DNA of 64,000 nucleotides, taken from the NCBI GenBank assembly GCA_964424355.1, contig CAYRIO010000012.1, positions 16,447 to 80,446 of the forward strand, in the 5' to 3' direction. Below, one piece after another: positions 17,101-24,005 of the stretch; the stretch's first letter is position 1; every line of letters begins with the position of its first letter. Source of the stretch: CAZEHS01 sp964424355. Lineage in GTDB: Bacteria > Bacillota > Clostridia > Peptostreptococcales > Acidaminobacteraceae. Position numbers and translations under genes: made by a program. A model generated the notes under the pieces. The model was not told the origin of the DNA and made no database searches. It worked only from the letters and a program-made list of their open reading frames with translations.

Positions 17101-17248
17101 ATACGGTCTGTAAATAAGCCGCCAACACAACTCCTGAGTTAGCGGGATCTAGCTTGTCTTTATGAATGGCCTTGTAGGTATCCAGCTTATTCAATGTGTC
17201 TTCCAATGCCTTGTTGATGACGGATTCGTAAAGCTGAATGTTGGACAT
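14132..17248 (-). CDS. PLD nuclease - SF2 helicase - DUF3427 protein
   Basis: This 1038-residue protein begins with an all-helical region. A phospholipase D-type nuclease domain follows (RLHAKAYYF near 212 and IGSSNLSKAAL near 230, one HxK/GSxN half-site, so a dimer would be needed). Next is a superfamily 2 helicase core: motif I AATGTGKT near 342, motif II LDETHHA near 437, motif III TATPER near 465, motif VI QQLGRGLRL near 640. The C-terminal ~330 residues match the DUF3427 arrangement. It is last in a four-gene operon; its ATG follows AAGGAG eight bases upstream, and the Nudix stop lies 12 bases before it. Nuclease-helicase fusions of this kind are typical of defence loci. Role in restriction or repair is inferred. 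Confidence 0.92.
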   Translation of the reverse strand: MSNIQLYESVINKALEDTLNKLDTYKAIHKDKLDPANSGVVLAAYLQTVLETGLRHFKKPEHLAFQIEVVNQMIEKLGGLLKDDELSQFHIMDDHLLRGITEKLLGKDRFLEQMPMTSVARSSLFTGGDHEPPVYMELKREIASADRIDLLVSFIKHSGLRLIYDDLVEHTKTKKLRVITTSYMGATDYKAVQMLAQLPNTEVRISYDTNRTRLHAKAYYFHRESGFSTAYIGSSNLSKAALSEGTEWNLKVSEYSSYELIQKYRITFETYWNIGEFQAFDPRSFEDVRRLKMALEEESHKLESGNPLYFFDIVPYAYQQSILDRLEIEREVYGSFRNLIVAATGTGKTIVSAFDFKRFYSDKPEARVLFLAHREEILKQSLSAYRGVLRDANFGELWVGSYEPKDFQHVFASIQTLNSSMQYSKFDPEYFQYIVLDETHHAAAGSYRKILEHFTPEILLGLTATPERMDGVDILTDFNNRIAYEIRLREAIDRNLLCPFHYFGISDETDLTQIKWQSGHYDIAELGLKFIGNEQRNNGILKAIEQYVISSSKMKALGFCVSKDHARYMSQVFNKSGIPSLHLDADSSKEERQTVQGKLMRGEIKVIFVVDLYNEGVDIPEINVVLFLRPTESATVFIQQLGRGLRLHPEKEVLTVLDFIGQAHKNYDYRMKFQSLVGRSHRSLVADMEEGFTALPNNCHIQLERVAKERILKSIESAYINNSKLRQLMSDFKLHADLECTFVNFLNHYHLEPLEVYRFITFTELLDRAYEVDSRSPLADINSLKKAMSRIAKINSVELLQFIQHFFTSSWELAKERDIRLATVFYYTLFNEPWTGSIQDFMRNIHEFSPEFITETLAIVSYNLVQIDHVPKQVAIDSDVPLELHASYSTQHVFAAIGENTINSVKAFREGVKYFSGQNLDAFFITLNKTEKHYKESTRYEDYAISDKLFHWQSQSRTSDTSPTGQRYITMRENGSRVVLFVREERTDGYGNTEVYRCLGLAKYVSHQGSAPISITYKLDSKMPMEIFKASNQIVKIV

Positions 17249-17260
17249 GAGGTATACTCC

Positions 17261-17659
17261 TTAGGAGAACTCCGCAATTAATTGTTTCACAATGGGTATG
17301 TCTGCTGCTGCCCAGTCTAAATCTAAAAGTTCGCAGGCATCAAGCCATTTATACTCTAAATGCTCATTTAATTGGATTTGTTCAATTCCTGCACTGCAGA
17401 TATAACTGTGCAACACAATATTGAAGTCTGGGTATTCGTGCTTAACTGTTACGTATTTTTTAGCACTCACTAATGTCATTTCAAGTTCTTCTTTTATCTC
17501 CCGAATCAGAGCGTTTTCTTCAGTCTCGCCTTCTTCAATTTTTCCGCCAGGGAATTCGTACTTATGAGATATATAGTCATATTTATGGAAACCCTTTTTC
17601 ATGCATAAAAAGTGGTTTTCTCTCTGTATAATTGCTGCTACAACATTTATGGTTTTCAT
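17261..17659 (-). CDS. MutT-like Nudix hydrolase
   Basis: The 132-residue protein carries the Nudix box at about 39-61: GGKIEEGETEENALIREIKEEL, matching G-x5-E-x7-REUxEE with Glu in place of the usual Gly near its end. It most resembles (deoxy)nucleoside triphosphate pyrophosphohydrolases of the MutT type, which cut NTPs to NMP and pyrophosphate. The ATG at 17659 follows GAGGGACATC. It is third in the HIT-HNH-Nudix-helicase operon, 75 bases after the HNH gene and 12 before the helicase. In that context a signal-nucleotide or modified-nucleotide substrate is possible, but not shown. Confidence 0.92.
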   Translation of the reverse strand: MKTINVVAAIIQRENHFLCMKKGFHKYDYISHKYEFPGGKIEEGETEENALIREIKEELEMTLVSAKKYVTVKHEYPDFNIVLHSYICSAGIEQIQLNEHLEYKWLDACELLDLDWAAADIPIVKQLIAEFS

Positions 17660-17734
17660 GATGTCCCTCTATTCACATAGAATCGTCAAGGCCGGTTTTA
17701 TGTGATTCAATTGATTGTGCAATCCAGTCACCAT

Positions 17735-18637
17735 TCAATCATTCAACAAATAATTCCCCTTAAATACCTCTCGCACATGCCAATCAACAAATCCAGCCTC
17801 CGGCTGATACAGCACCTCTACAGGCTTACGAATGCGTTGTCCCTTGAATCGAACCAACCATTCCTGAAGCCCGGTGCTACCATTAGCATAACGTGAAATC
17901 TTGATATCTTGATCCTGCCCAATTGTAAATGCGCCTAAATCGAATAGCTTGTGATGCAGTGAGCAAAGCGCCAAACCGTTCTCTTCCCTGTCAGGGCCGC
18001 CCGCCTGATGCCATTTTATATGAGCTGCTTCCAAGCCGACCGGCTGGTTCTGCAGACGCACATCGTATCCGCAGACGGCACAGCGGTAGCCATAGGCACT
18101 GAGAATACGGTCTCTGAACTGAGGATCCCGCTTACGGGCTCTGTGGGTAACATATTGTATTTCACTGATATCCAGACCAATCGCGGCCAGAATCTCCTGA
18201 TGGAGGGTCTCCGAAAAATGTTGTTCCAACAGGATTTCGGCTATTTCGCGAATTAGAGCGGGATTAGTGGCTATGAGTCCGAGAACCTCTTCTGTGAATC
18301 CGCCTTCGGCCTCTTGTGCCAGCAGCCAGTTGTCCTTGATATGGTCATTGTCAACAGCCTGATTCAACTGCCATATTCCATCATGGGTTAAGCGGACAAA
18401 GGGCTGCTCTGGATGGTAGGATTTGCGTGAAGGGCCAAAATCCATCAGCAGTTGCTTTAGGTCCCGCCGAGTATCTTCGTAAGAAATTCGCTGTAGACCT
18501 TGGTTTTGGTACTTTGCCAGGGCATAGAGAATCAGAAGGGGCTTATGGGGGGCCCGTTGATCTCCCTGCCGCCAAATATTAAGGTCACTGATGGCTTTCA
18601 TCAGCTCATTTTGGTTTTGCACCCTGCTGTTGGACAT
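17735..18637 (-). CDS. HNH endonuclease with probable sulfur-binding (SBD) domain
   Basis: The 300-residue protein has two parts. The N-terminal half has WRQGDQRAPHKPLLILYAL near 22-40 and SYHPEQPFVRL near 92-102. These are the signature stretches I associate with the sulfur-binding domain of ScoMcrA-like, phosphorothioate-dependent type IV restriction enzymes. The C-terminal half is an HNH nuclease: CAVCGYD near 190, LEAAHIKWH near 207, then ENGLALCSLHHKLFD near 225, giving a C-x2-C...C-x2-H zinc knuckle and the catalytic His. Its ATG lies 21 bases after the HIT stop, behind AGGAGAAGGTGA. It should cleave phosphorothioated or otherwise modified foreign DNA. No dnd or ssp gene is in the window. 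Confidence 0.85.
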   Translation of the reverse strand: MSNSRVQNQNELMKAISDLNIWRQGDQRAPHKPLLILYALAKYQNQGLQRISYEDTRRDLKQLLMDFGPSRKSYHPEQPFVRLTHDGIWQLNQAVDNDHIKDNWLLAQEAEGGFTEEVLGLIATNPALIREIAEILLEQHFSETLHQEILAAIGLDISEIQYVTHRARKRDPQFRDRILSAYGYRCAVCGYDVRLQNQPVGLEAAHIKWHQAGGPDREENGLALCSLHHKLFDLGAFTIGQDQDIKISRYANGSTGLQEWLVRFKGQRIRKPVEVLYQPEAGFVDWHVREVFKGNYLLND

Positions 18638-18658
18638 GCTGTCACCTTCTCCTGAATG

Positions 18659-19021
18659 TCAGTATTTCTGTCGCTCCGGTATCACACCCCGCACTCCGCC
18701 TTCAGGGTGTGCCATATCCCCGATGTAGCGGGGAATCAGGTGCACGTGCAGGTGAAAGATGGTTTGCCCGGCCGCTGCTCCATTGTTGATGCCGATGTTC
18801 CAGCCATCTGGCTTCAGCTCCAACTGTAACCGTTCTTTTACATGCCGCAGTAGCGCCCATATTGCTGTTTCTTCCTCAGGGGTCAGCTCGAAATAATCCT
18901 GCACATGGCGTTTGGGGATAATCAGCACGTGGCCTGGAGTAACAGGGTACTTATCGTTGATGGCATAGGCCAGGGGCGAATCAGCTCTGTAGTTGTCCAT
19001 AGCACAGAATAAACAGGACAT
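18659..19021 (-). CDS. HIT-family hydrolase, first gene of the putative defence operon
   Basis: This 120-residue histidine-triad protein has CLFCAMD at the start and the catalytic HLHVHLIPRY near 90-99. It differs from the HinT-like copy at 62.3 kb in having the C-terminal tail GGVRGVIPERQKY, a form I have seen with helicase-containing loci. HIT enzymes hydrolyse nucleotide conjugates such as adenylylated products or dinucleoside polyphosphates. The ATG at 19021 has GGAGG seven bases upstream. It leads the four-gene operon; a promoter should lie in 19022-19120, but I could not place one with confidence. Confidence 0.9.
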   Translation of the reverse strand: MSCLFCAMDNYRADSPLAYAINDKYPVTPGHVLIIPKRHVQDYFELTPEEETAIWALLRHVKERLQLELKPDGWNIGINNGAAAGQTIFHLHVHLIPRYIGDMAHPEGGVRGVIPERQKY

Positions 19022-19067
19022 ATGGTGCCTCCATTTCCATCCGCTTATCGATAAAAGATTGAAGGGA

Positions 19068-19097
19068 GAGATTGCCGCGCTACGCTCGCAATGACGG
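19068..19097 (+). repeat. Dispersed repeat of a second family, copy 1
   Basis: GAGATTGCCGCGCTACGCTC and GCAATGACGG follow one another here. A copy with two mismatches over 24 bases lies inverted at 23895-23918. Both are intergenic. Confidence 0.6.
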
Positions 19098-19123
19098 GAT
19101 TTTTTGTGCTTTCCAATAGATTT

Positions 19124-19609
19124 CTAAAACCCCAACGTCATATCATACCAAACTGCCCCGCCATGACTGGATTCCGATTTGCCCATATTCACAAATCCGA
19201 AGCTTTCGTAATAATGGACCAGATGTTCCTTGCAGGTAAGGATTACGCGCTTGCGACCGGCGGTGTGTGCTGCTGCGATCATGTGGTTCATTAGTTGGGC
19301 GGCTATGCCCTGGCGGCGGTATTCCGGAATAACATCCAGACCGAAAATGGTTTGGGTTGCTCCGGTTGGATTATGGTGCTCTGTGGAATGGAACAGTTCA
19401 TCGTAAATGGTTTCGCTGTCGGTTACACAGCCGTTGATGAAGCCGATGAGCTGCCCCTCCTTCTCTGCCACAAAAAAGCTCTCGGGGAAGGCTGCAATCC
19501 GGTGTTTCAATGAATCGAGTTCTGCGGCTTCGGCTGGTGGGAAGCACAGGGCTTCTATTTCGGCCACACGGTCCAGGTCGTTGGAGGTTACGTTGCGAAT
19601 TGTTGTCAT
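19124..19609 (-). CDS. GNAT family N-acetyltransferase
   Basis: The 161-residue protein follows the GNAT fold. Motif A is GLDVIPEYRRQGIAAQLM, with the RRQGIA acetyl-CoA loop near residue 98-103, then RVILTCKEHLVHYYESFGF in motif B. The opening IRNVTSNDLDRVAEIEALCFPPAEAA and the motif spacing are like the arylalkylamine-type subgroup, but the substrate is unknown. The ATG at 19609 follows AAGGAG at ten bases. It is close to, and on the same strand as, the YjbQ gene upstream (45-base gap), so the two may share a transcript. Confidence 0.88.
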   Translation of the reverse strand: MTTIRNVTSNDLDRVAEIEALCFPPAEAAELDSLKHRIAAFPESFFVAEKEGQLIGFINGCVTDSETIYDELFHSTEHHNPTGATQTIFGLDVIPEYRRQGIAAQLMNHMIAAAHTAGRKRVILTCKEHLVHYYESFGFVNMGKSESSHGGAVWYDMTLGF

Positions 19610-19654
19610 GTTGTTGGGTCTCCTTATTGAATAGTCTCGGTCAAAATGGCTTGT

Positions 19655-20041
19655 TTACAGCACTTTCACATAGAATTTCCGGTCCCGAGGGCCATCGAAT
19701 TCGCAAAAATAGATGCCCTGCCAGATGCCCAGCTTCAGGATGCCCTGCTCTATGATGACGGTGCAGGATGCCCCCATGGCGGATGCCTTGAGGTGGGCAT
19801 GGGAATTGCCTTCGGCATGGCGGTATCCGGCGTTTTCGGGATACACTCTGGCGAGGGCTTTTAAGATATCGTGCACGACGTCGGGATCGGCGTTTTCGTT
19901 GATGGTTACACCGGCGGTGGTATGGGGAATGAACACGACGGCCAAGCCGTCCTGAATACCGCTGTCTGCAACGGCTTGGCGCACTGTTTCGGTGATGTTG
20001 CGGAATTCTTCTGAATGGGTTGTTCTGATTGTATATTCCAT
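19655..20041 (-). CDS. YjbQ / UPF0047 family protein
   Basis: The 128-residue protein is a full-length YjbQ-family member: VVFIPHTTAGVTINENADPDV with the conserved His, GNSHAHLKASAMG, and the C-terminal GIWQGIYFCEFDGPRDRKF. E. coli YjbQ has been described as having thiamine phosphate synthase activity able to complement thiE mutants; the true in vivo role is unclear. I start at the ATG at 20041, preceded by AAAGGGAGAAAACC. A longer frame to 20089 would overlap the ferredoxin membrane protein gene and has no ribosome site. It lies 16 bases after that gene, so the two are probably co-transcribed. Confidence 0.92.
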   Translation of the reverse strand: MEYTIRTTHSEEFRNITETVRQAVADSGIQDGLAVVFIPHTTAGVTINENADPDVVHDILKALARVYPENAGYRHAEGNSHAHLKASAMGASCTVIIEQGILKLGIWQGIYFCEFDGPRDRKFYVKVL

Positions 20042-20057
20042 GGTTTTCTCCCTTTCC

Positions 20058-20963
20058 TTATTGATTAAGTTCTTCCCTGAAGCCTGCATCCAATCCAGCG
20101 GTTATCCGAATGGCCTGTTTGGGACAACAATGTACGCAGGTTTCGCATAGGATGCACTCCGTTGAGAGAATTCGCTGTCCCTTTTTCTTGTATGCCAGCA
20201 GGCGGATATCCATAGGACAGTTTTTTTCACACAGCGAGCAGTCTATGCAGGTTTTTGCATCGATTTCCACTTTTAGAAGTGCAAAGCGTGATCCTACCTT
20301 TTGGAGGGTGGGAATGGGACACAGGTATTTGCAGAATGCCCGGTTGTCTTTCAACCAGTAGGCCAAGCCGATGCCTGACAGATAATACAGGATATTCCCA
20401 GCTAGGAACAGGTGCCATTCCACGGGTGCGCCCGCCTGCCATTTCCCGCCTGAGACGATATACCACAGCCAAAGTATAAGGATAAGCGAAGCTGCAAAAT
20501 GGAGGTATCTGAGGTTGCCCCATCCCTTATGCCGCTTGTCGTTTGGAACCTTATAGGGAAGAAAATCCAGAACCATGGCTGTCCAACAGGCGTATCCGCA
20601 CCATGCCCGGCCAAAAATGAACGGCCCAAAGATTTTGGCTACGGCATAATGAAGTACTGCAGCTTGGAAGACACCCAGCATCAGATACACAAAAAAGCCT
20701 TCAATCTGCATATTTTCATGACCTAAAATGCCAAGAAAAATCAGCATGTATATCCCCACCAGCAATTGTGTTGTCCTTCTGCCCAGACCTTTTTGCTGCC
20801 TTGGAAGCACATTGCCAAGATACATGCCTACGGCGATGGCAGCACCTATATATGCGAAGTTGAACAGATAAAAAATACTGCCTGTTGCCATATACCGCCA
20901 TAACCCCAGGCATATGAAGGTGAACAGAAATATCAATGGCAAACGTGAGGTGGATTTTATCAT
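20058..20963 (-). CDS. NapH/NosR-type polytopic membrane 4Fe-4S protein
   Basis: The 301-residue protein has five or six membrane segments (for example near 8-25, 34-50, 66-82, 88-108, 150-168, 185-203). They carry cysteine motifs CGYACW near 122 and CKYLCPIP near 213, as in NapH, NosR and CcoG-like proteins. The C-terminal cytoplasmic part has two 4Fe-4S motifs, CIDCSLCEKNCPMD near 238 and CILCETCVHCCP near 270. It should pass electrons between the quinone pool or ferredoxin and an unknown partner. ATG at 20963 follows GGAGATGTCTT. It is first in a likely operon with YjbQ and the acetyltransferase. Confidence 0.9.
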   Translation of the reverse strand: MIKSTSRLPLIFLFTFICLGLWRYMATGSIFYLFNFAYIGAAIAVGMYLGNVLPRQQKGLGRRTTQLLVGIYMLIFLGILGHENMQIEGFFVYLMLGVFQAAVLHYAVAKIFGPFIFGRAWCGYACWTAMVLDFLPYKVPNDKRHKGWGNLRYLHFAASLILILWLWYIVSGGKWQAGAPVEWHLFLAGNILYYLSGIGLAYWLKDNRAFCKYLCPIPTLQKVGSRFALLKVEIDAKTCIDCSLCEKNCPMDIRLLAYKKKGQRILSTECILCETCVHCCPKQAIRITAGLDAGFREELNQ

Positions 20964-21440
20964 AAGACATCTCCAATATGTATGTGAAGTCTACGAAATC
21001 ACTTTTCCAAACTACTGATTACAAAATGCCTGCTCCGCGTGAACCTGCGATAAATTGAAAACTTCTGTTTCCGTTCTTCGCCAAGCTCCTTACCCAGTGA
21101 ATGTATGAAATGGATTCTATCATTGGTTTCTCCCGCTTCCATTGGCCTATTTAAACTTTTCGCTTGCAGCAATATGATCAAAGGCCACAAAGGTTCTCAA
21201 CCTGTTCCTGTTAACCATAAGTTCTATATCCTCCCTGTCTTTTCCTGCCAATATGCTGTCAGTTCTTCTGTTTATTTAGGAATACAAACGCCTCAATTTC
21301 CTTATAACACCTGACTTAAATGCTCAATGCACACTGACAGCACAGAAAATTCTTCACTACCGAATTTCCCCTCAAAAACAAAATCACCTCGAATTTAAGC
21401 TTCAAGGTGATTTTTCCGGTGGCATCTATTCATTTCACGC
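20964..21440. other. Gene-free gap of about 480 bases
   Basis: Apart from the terminator near its right end I see no supported feature. Two short overlapping minus-strand frames (about 21140-20999) encode 34-47 residues. They have only weak ribosome sites and no recognisable domain, so they are not called. Confidence 0.5.
21377..21413 (-). terminator. Rho-independent terminator after the ABM-domain gene
   Basis: On the minus strand AAATCACCTTGAA and TTCGAGGTGATTT pair with one mismatch and are followed by TGTTTTTG. It lies 28 bases after the stop. Confidence 0.8.
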
Positions 21441-21722
21441 TTACAGTTGGTTAAAAAACTCCACTTTCTTTGAACGGATCAGCCCAGACAATCTGGTGGC
21501 TTTTTCGGCGAGGTAGGGGGATTTTGCATGGACCTGAAAATCCTCTCCGGTGGCCCATGTGGATACGAAGGTGAGGATGTTGGGGGTTTCGATGTTCTGG
21601 TACAGTGTGTATTCCAAGCAGCCCGGCTCAGTCAGAGTGACTGCCACCGCTTCTTTCTGGATGGGTAAAACTTGATCCAGGTATTCTGGAAACACATCAA
21701 TATGTGCAATGACCTTCAGCAT
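21441..21722 (-). CDS. Antibiotic biosynthesis monooxygenase (ABM) domain protein
   Basis: This 93-residue protein is a single ABM domain of the dimeric alpha-beta barrel type: LKVIAHIDVFPEYLDQVLP, then TLTEPGCLEYTLYQNIETP and FVSTWATGEDFQVHAKSPY. It resembles YgiN-like putative quinol monooxygenases, cofactor-free enzymes acting on quinols or polyketides. The actual substrate here is unknown. ATG at 21722 follows CAGGAGGTGCCTC. It is a single-gene unit with its own terminator. Confidence 0.9.
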   Translation of the reverse strand: MLKVIAHIDVFPEYLDQVLPIQKEAVAVTLTEPGCLEYTLYQNIETPNILTFVSTWATGEDFQVHAKSPYLAEKATRLSGLIRSKKVEFFNQL

Positions 21723-21786
21723 GAGGCACCTCCTGTTTTTTCAATTATAACATTGTATACACGTATATGCATATACCCATAATCAA

Positions 21787-21816
21787 AAACCCGCCAAATT
21801 GACACCCGGCGGGTTT
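21787..21816 (-). terminator. Rho-independent terminator after the RimJ-like gene
   Basis: On the minus strand AAACCCGCC and GGCGGGTTT pair perfectly around a short loop and end in a TTTTTG run. It lies 45 bases after the acetyltransferase stop. Confidence 0.85.
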
Positions 21817-21861
21817 ACTGTTCTGATCCGTTTCATGCTTCACTTTTTGGGAATATACCAC

Positions 21862-22392
21862 TCACCATTCCTCACCCAACACCGCGTACACCAAATCATC
21901 CTCCCAGACGCCTTGGTTGTAATAGCTCTTCACAAAACACCCTTCCCGCCTAAAGCCCAGCTGTTCCAACAATTTGATGGAAGCGGTGTTTCTAGGATCC
22001 AGGGAGGCGGTGATGCGGTGTTTTTTAAGTGAGTCAAACAGGTGGCTGACTGCGGCTCTGACCGCTTCCTGTCCGTAGCCTTGACCCTGCGCTGATTTTG
22101 CCAGGGTATAGCCGATTTCGCACTGGCTGTTATGGGGACCGATGAAGTGGATGCCGAGGTCGCCGATGAGGGCGCCTTCGCGGTAAATGCCCAACTGAAA
22201 CCAGGTGTCTTCAACATTGAAGGCGGCGGTGCTGCGCAGGATAAAATCCTGAACTTCTGAGAGCTCTGCCGGGCAGAAGCTTTGGAATCTCGCAATTTCA
22301 GGATCGGACCGATAGGCAAAAACAGTCGGTGCATCGGCTATGTCCAGGGTTTTCAGGACCAGACGCCCGGTAGTGATGGTGGGGCTTTTCAT
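21862..22392 (-). CDS. RimJ/RimL-type GNAT acetyltransferase
   Basis: The 176-residue protein opens with TTGRLVLKTLDIADAPTVF, the typical start of ribosomal-protein-alanine acetyltransferase-like GNATs. Motif A follows (IGYTLAKSAQGQGYGQEAV, loop QGQGYG) and motif B (ASLDPRNTASIKLLEQLGF). True Rim enzymes modify ribosomal proteins, but many paralogues act on other amines, so the substrate is open. I start at the ATG at 22392, with AGGGAA upstream. The frame is open to 22455 but that part overlaps the small gene just upstream. It lies 43 bases after that gene and probably shares its transcript. Confidence 0.88.
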   Translation of the reverse strand: MKSPTITTGRLVLKTLDIADAPTVFAYRSDPEIARFQSFCPAELSEVQDFILRSTAAFNVEDTWFQLGIYREGALIGDLGIHFIGPHNSQCEIGYTLAKSAQGQGYGQEAVRAAVSHLFDSLKKHRITASLDPRNTASIKLLEQLGFRREGCFVKSYYNQGVWEDDLVYAVLGEEW

Positions 22393-22435
22393 GTGGATTC
22401 CCTGCCGTTTCTTTGATTCTGTTTTCCATGGGTCC

Positions 22436-22618
22436 TTACTTTCGGATCCCTGCAATCAGCTTTTCCAGGCAAGCCTTTCCCCCAGGGCAGGCTATCAGAT
22501 GGTCCCTGAGGCTTTCAGCCAGCTCAACGGTGGTGATACCCATGCCTTCAAACACCGCACCGATTTCTTTCAGAGGGCTTTCCGGCCCGTTCACTTTCAA
22601 ATCACATTCCGTATGCAT
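22436..22618 (-). CDS. Small Cys-containing protein, unknown function
   Basis: A 60-residue protein starts MHTECDLKVNGPESPLKEIG and ends with DHLIACPGGKACLEKLIAGI. I do not recognise it. The ATG at 22618 is preceded by GGAGG at six bases, a strong site that supports translation. It has three cysteines, two in CPGGKAC, and no membrane segment. It lies just upstream of the RimJ-like acetyltransferase on the same strand. Confidence 0.6.
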   Translation of the reverse strand: MHTECDLKVNGPESPLKEIGAVFEGMGITTVELAESLRDHLIACPGGKACLEKLIAGIRK

Positions 22619-22828
22619 CAGAATCCTCCAGATTACTAATCTCTGCATATAGCATAGCAGAAATTTGAGCCGCCGTCCGTTCCTATATGGTTGGCATTCT
22701 GTCTACGTGTAGCGAATTGTCTCTTTTTGATTTTGCTGAACTGATTCAATCTCCTGATTGAGTTGCTTCTACAGGTATGATACGCTTTAACCCATACCAC
22801 CCATTCTGATTTAAAGGAGGTCATCCGC

Positions 22829-22918
22829 ATGAAAAGACCCCTGAGCCGGTTCCTGATCGGGTTCCTGCTGGCAATCAGCAGCCCTTGCTCTGATTGTGAG
22901 ATGGCCATTCCAAACTAA
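22829..22918 (+). CDS. 29-residue peptide upstream of the ureohydrolase
   Basis: A very short ORF begins with ATG six bases after the near-consensus ribosome site AAAGGAGGT. It reads MKRPLSRFLIGFLLAISSPC and ends SDCEMAIPN before TAA. It has a basic start, a hydrophobic stretch (FLIGFLLAI) and two cysteines. It ends 16 bases before the ureohydrolase ATG, whose own ribosome site follows directly. The arrangement suggests a leader peptide or small membrane peptide coupled to the enzyme gene. I do not recognise it as a known family. Confidence 0.6.
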   Translation: MKRPLSRFLIGFLLAISSPCSDCEMAIPN

Positions 22919-22934
22919 AATCAGGAGGACTCTT

Positions 22935-23876
22935 ATGAAAACAACTGAAAAGATGATTAAAGAACAGGCTCTTTGGGCAGGTCTCAACCGCCCGGAAGCG
23001 AGCGTTGAGGAAGCAGATATTGTGTTGTTCGGCATTCCCTTTGATGGAGGCGTAAGCTTTCGGAACGGTGCCAAGGATGCTCCCCGGAGTTTACGGAGCA
23101 TTACCTATACCATTGCCCCTACTACGGAGCATTTTGAAGATCTTTCTGCCATGACGGTGAAGGATCTGGGGGATTTTAACGCACCTACCCGGGAAGAACT
23201 TTTCCGGGATGTTGAAGCCCAGGTCTGTGAACTGGTGAAGGCCGGTACGTTTTTTACGATGATTGGCGGCGATCACTCCACCACCATCCCGGTTCAACGG
23301 GGGATCAACCGGGCGCTGTCCGAACCCTTCGGTATCATTCATATCGATGCCCATTTTGATCTCTGCGATGCCCTGGAGGGTGATTCTCTGTCCCATGGCT
23401 CCACTGAAAGAAGAGCCCTGGAGCTATCCAATGTTACGGGTCCGGAAAATCTGTTTTTCATTGGCATCCGGTCTGTCGAAATGGACGAGCTTGAGTTCCT
23501 GAAAACACACACCGTCCCGGTGGTCAGCGCTGCCCGATTTGAAGAGATGGGTGTGCAGGCCGTGATTGATGCGGTTAAAAAACAGATGGCCCCCTTCAAG
23601 CATGTGTATGTCACCCTGGATATCGACTGCCTGGACCCTGCCTATGCTGCAGGCACCGGCACCCCGCAGTTCGGCGGCCTTCACGCCCGTGACCTGCTAA
23701 CCCTGCTCCGGGGGATTTTCGACCTGCCGGTCATCGGTTTTGATGTGGTGGAGATTGCTCCCAAGCTGGATGCCTCCCTGACTGCACTCTTTGCCGGCCG
23801 AAAAATCCTGACAGAATGCTGGGGGCATCACTGGCGAAAGCATTTACAAGCGGAAACAACAGCACCTCTTGAGTAA
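22935..23876 (+). CDS. Ureohydrolase: agmatinase/arginase family
   Basis: This 313-residue protein is of normal length for the family. The manganese-binding motifs appear in order: GGDHST near 110, IDAHFDLCDA near 132, SHGS near 149 and DIDCLDPAYAAGTGTP near 228. Agmatinase, arginase, guanidinobutyrase, formiminoglutamase and proclavaminate amidinohydrolase share these motifs, so the substrate is uncertain; the overall pattern is closest to agmatinases (SpeB-like), which give putrescine and urea. The start is the ATG at 22935, behind AGGAGGACTCTT. A 29-residue peptide gene lies directly upstream. A two-way terminator follows. Confidence 0.92.
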   Translation: MKTTEKMIKEQALWAGLNRPEASVEEADIVLFGIPFDGGVSFRNGAKDAPRSLRSITYTIAPTTEHFEDLSAMTVKDLGDFNAPTREELFRDVEAQVCELVKAGTFFTMIGGDHSTTIPVQRGINRALSEPFGIIHIDAHFDLCDALEGDSLSHGSTERRALELSNVTGPENLFFIGIRSVEMDELEFLKTHTVPVVSAARFEEMGVQAVIDAVKKQMAPFKHVYVTLDIDCLDPAYAAGTGTPQFGGLHARDLLTLLRGIFDLPVIGFDVVEIAPKLDASLTALFAGRKILTECWGHHWRKHLQAETTAPLE

Positions 23877-23894
23877 ACCGTCTTTAGATTGCCT

Positions 23895-23918
23895 TTGCGA
23901 GTGAAGCGCGGCAATCTC
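23895..23918 (-). repeat. Dispersed repeat of a second family, copy 2
   Basis: On the minus strand GAGATTGCCGCGCTTCACTC then GCAA differs from the copy at 19068 in two of 24 bases. Confidence 0.6.
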
Positions 23919-23949
23919 GCCCTCGGATTTTTCTTTTGTGACCGTATAC

Positions 23950-23993
23950 AAAACCCCTGCTCCTCTGGCAACTAGCTTGAGGGCAGGGGTTTG
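23950..23993. terminator. Two-way terminator between the ureohydrolase and cyclase genes
   Basis: AAACCCCTGC and GCAGGGGTTT pair perfectly, with further CTC/GAG pairs inside. The two genes converge on it. Confidence 0.8.
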
Positions 23994-24005
23994 TGAAATT
24001 TTAGG

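Noticed and set aside
14132..17248. Assignment of the helicase to a named system such as Mokosh or a type I restriction enzyme
   Set aside because: The domain order (PLD first, then SF2 core, then DUF3427) and the HIT/HNH/Nudix partners do not match any I can name with confidence, and no methylase or specificity subunit is present.
20999..21190. Possible 47-63 residue gene in the 20.96-21.44 kb gap
   Set aside because: Only weak ribosome sites, two overlapping frames of equal merit and no recognisable domain.
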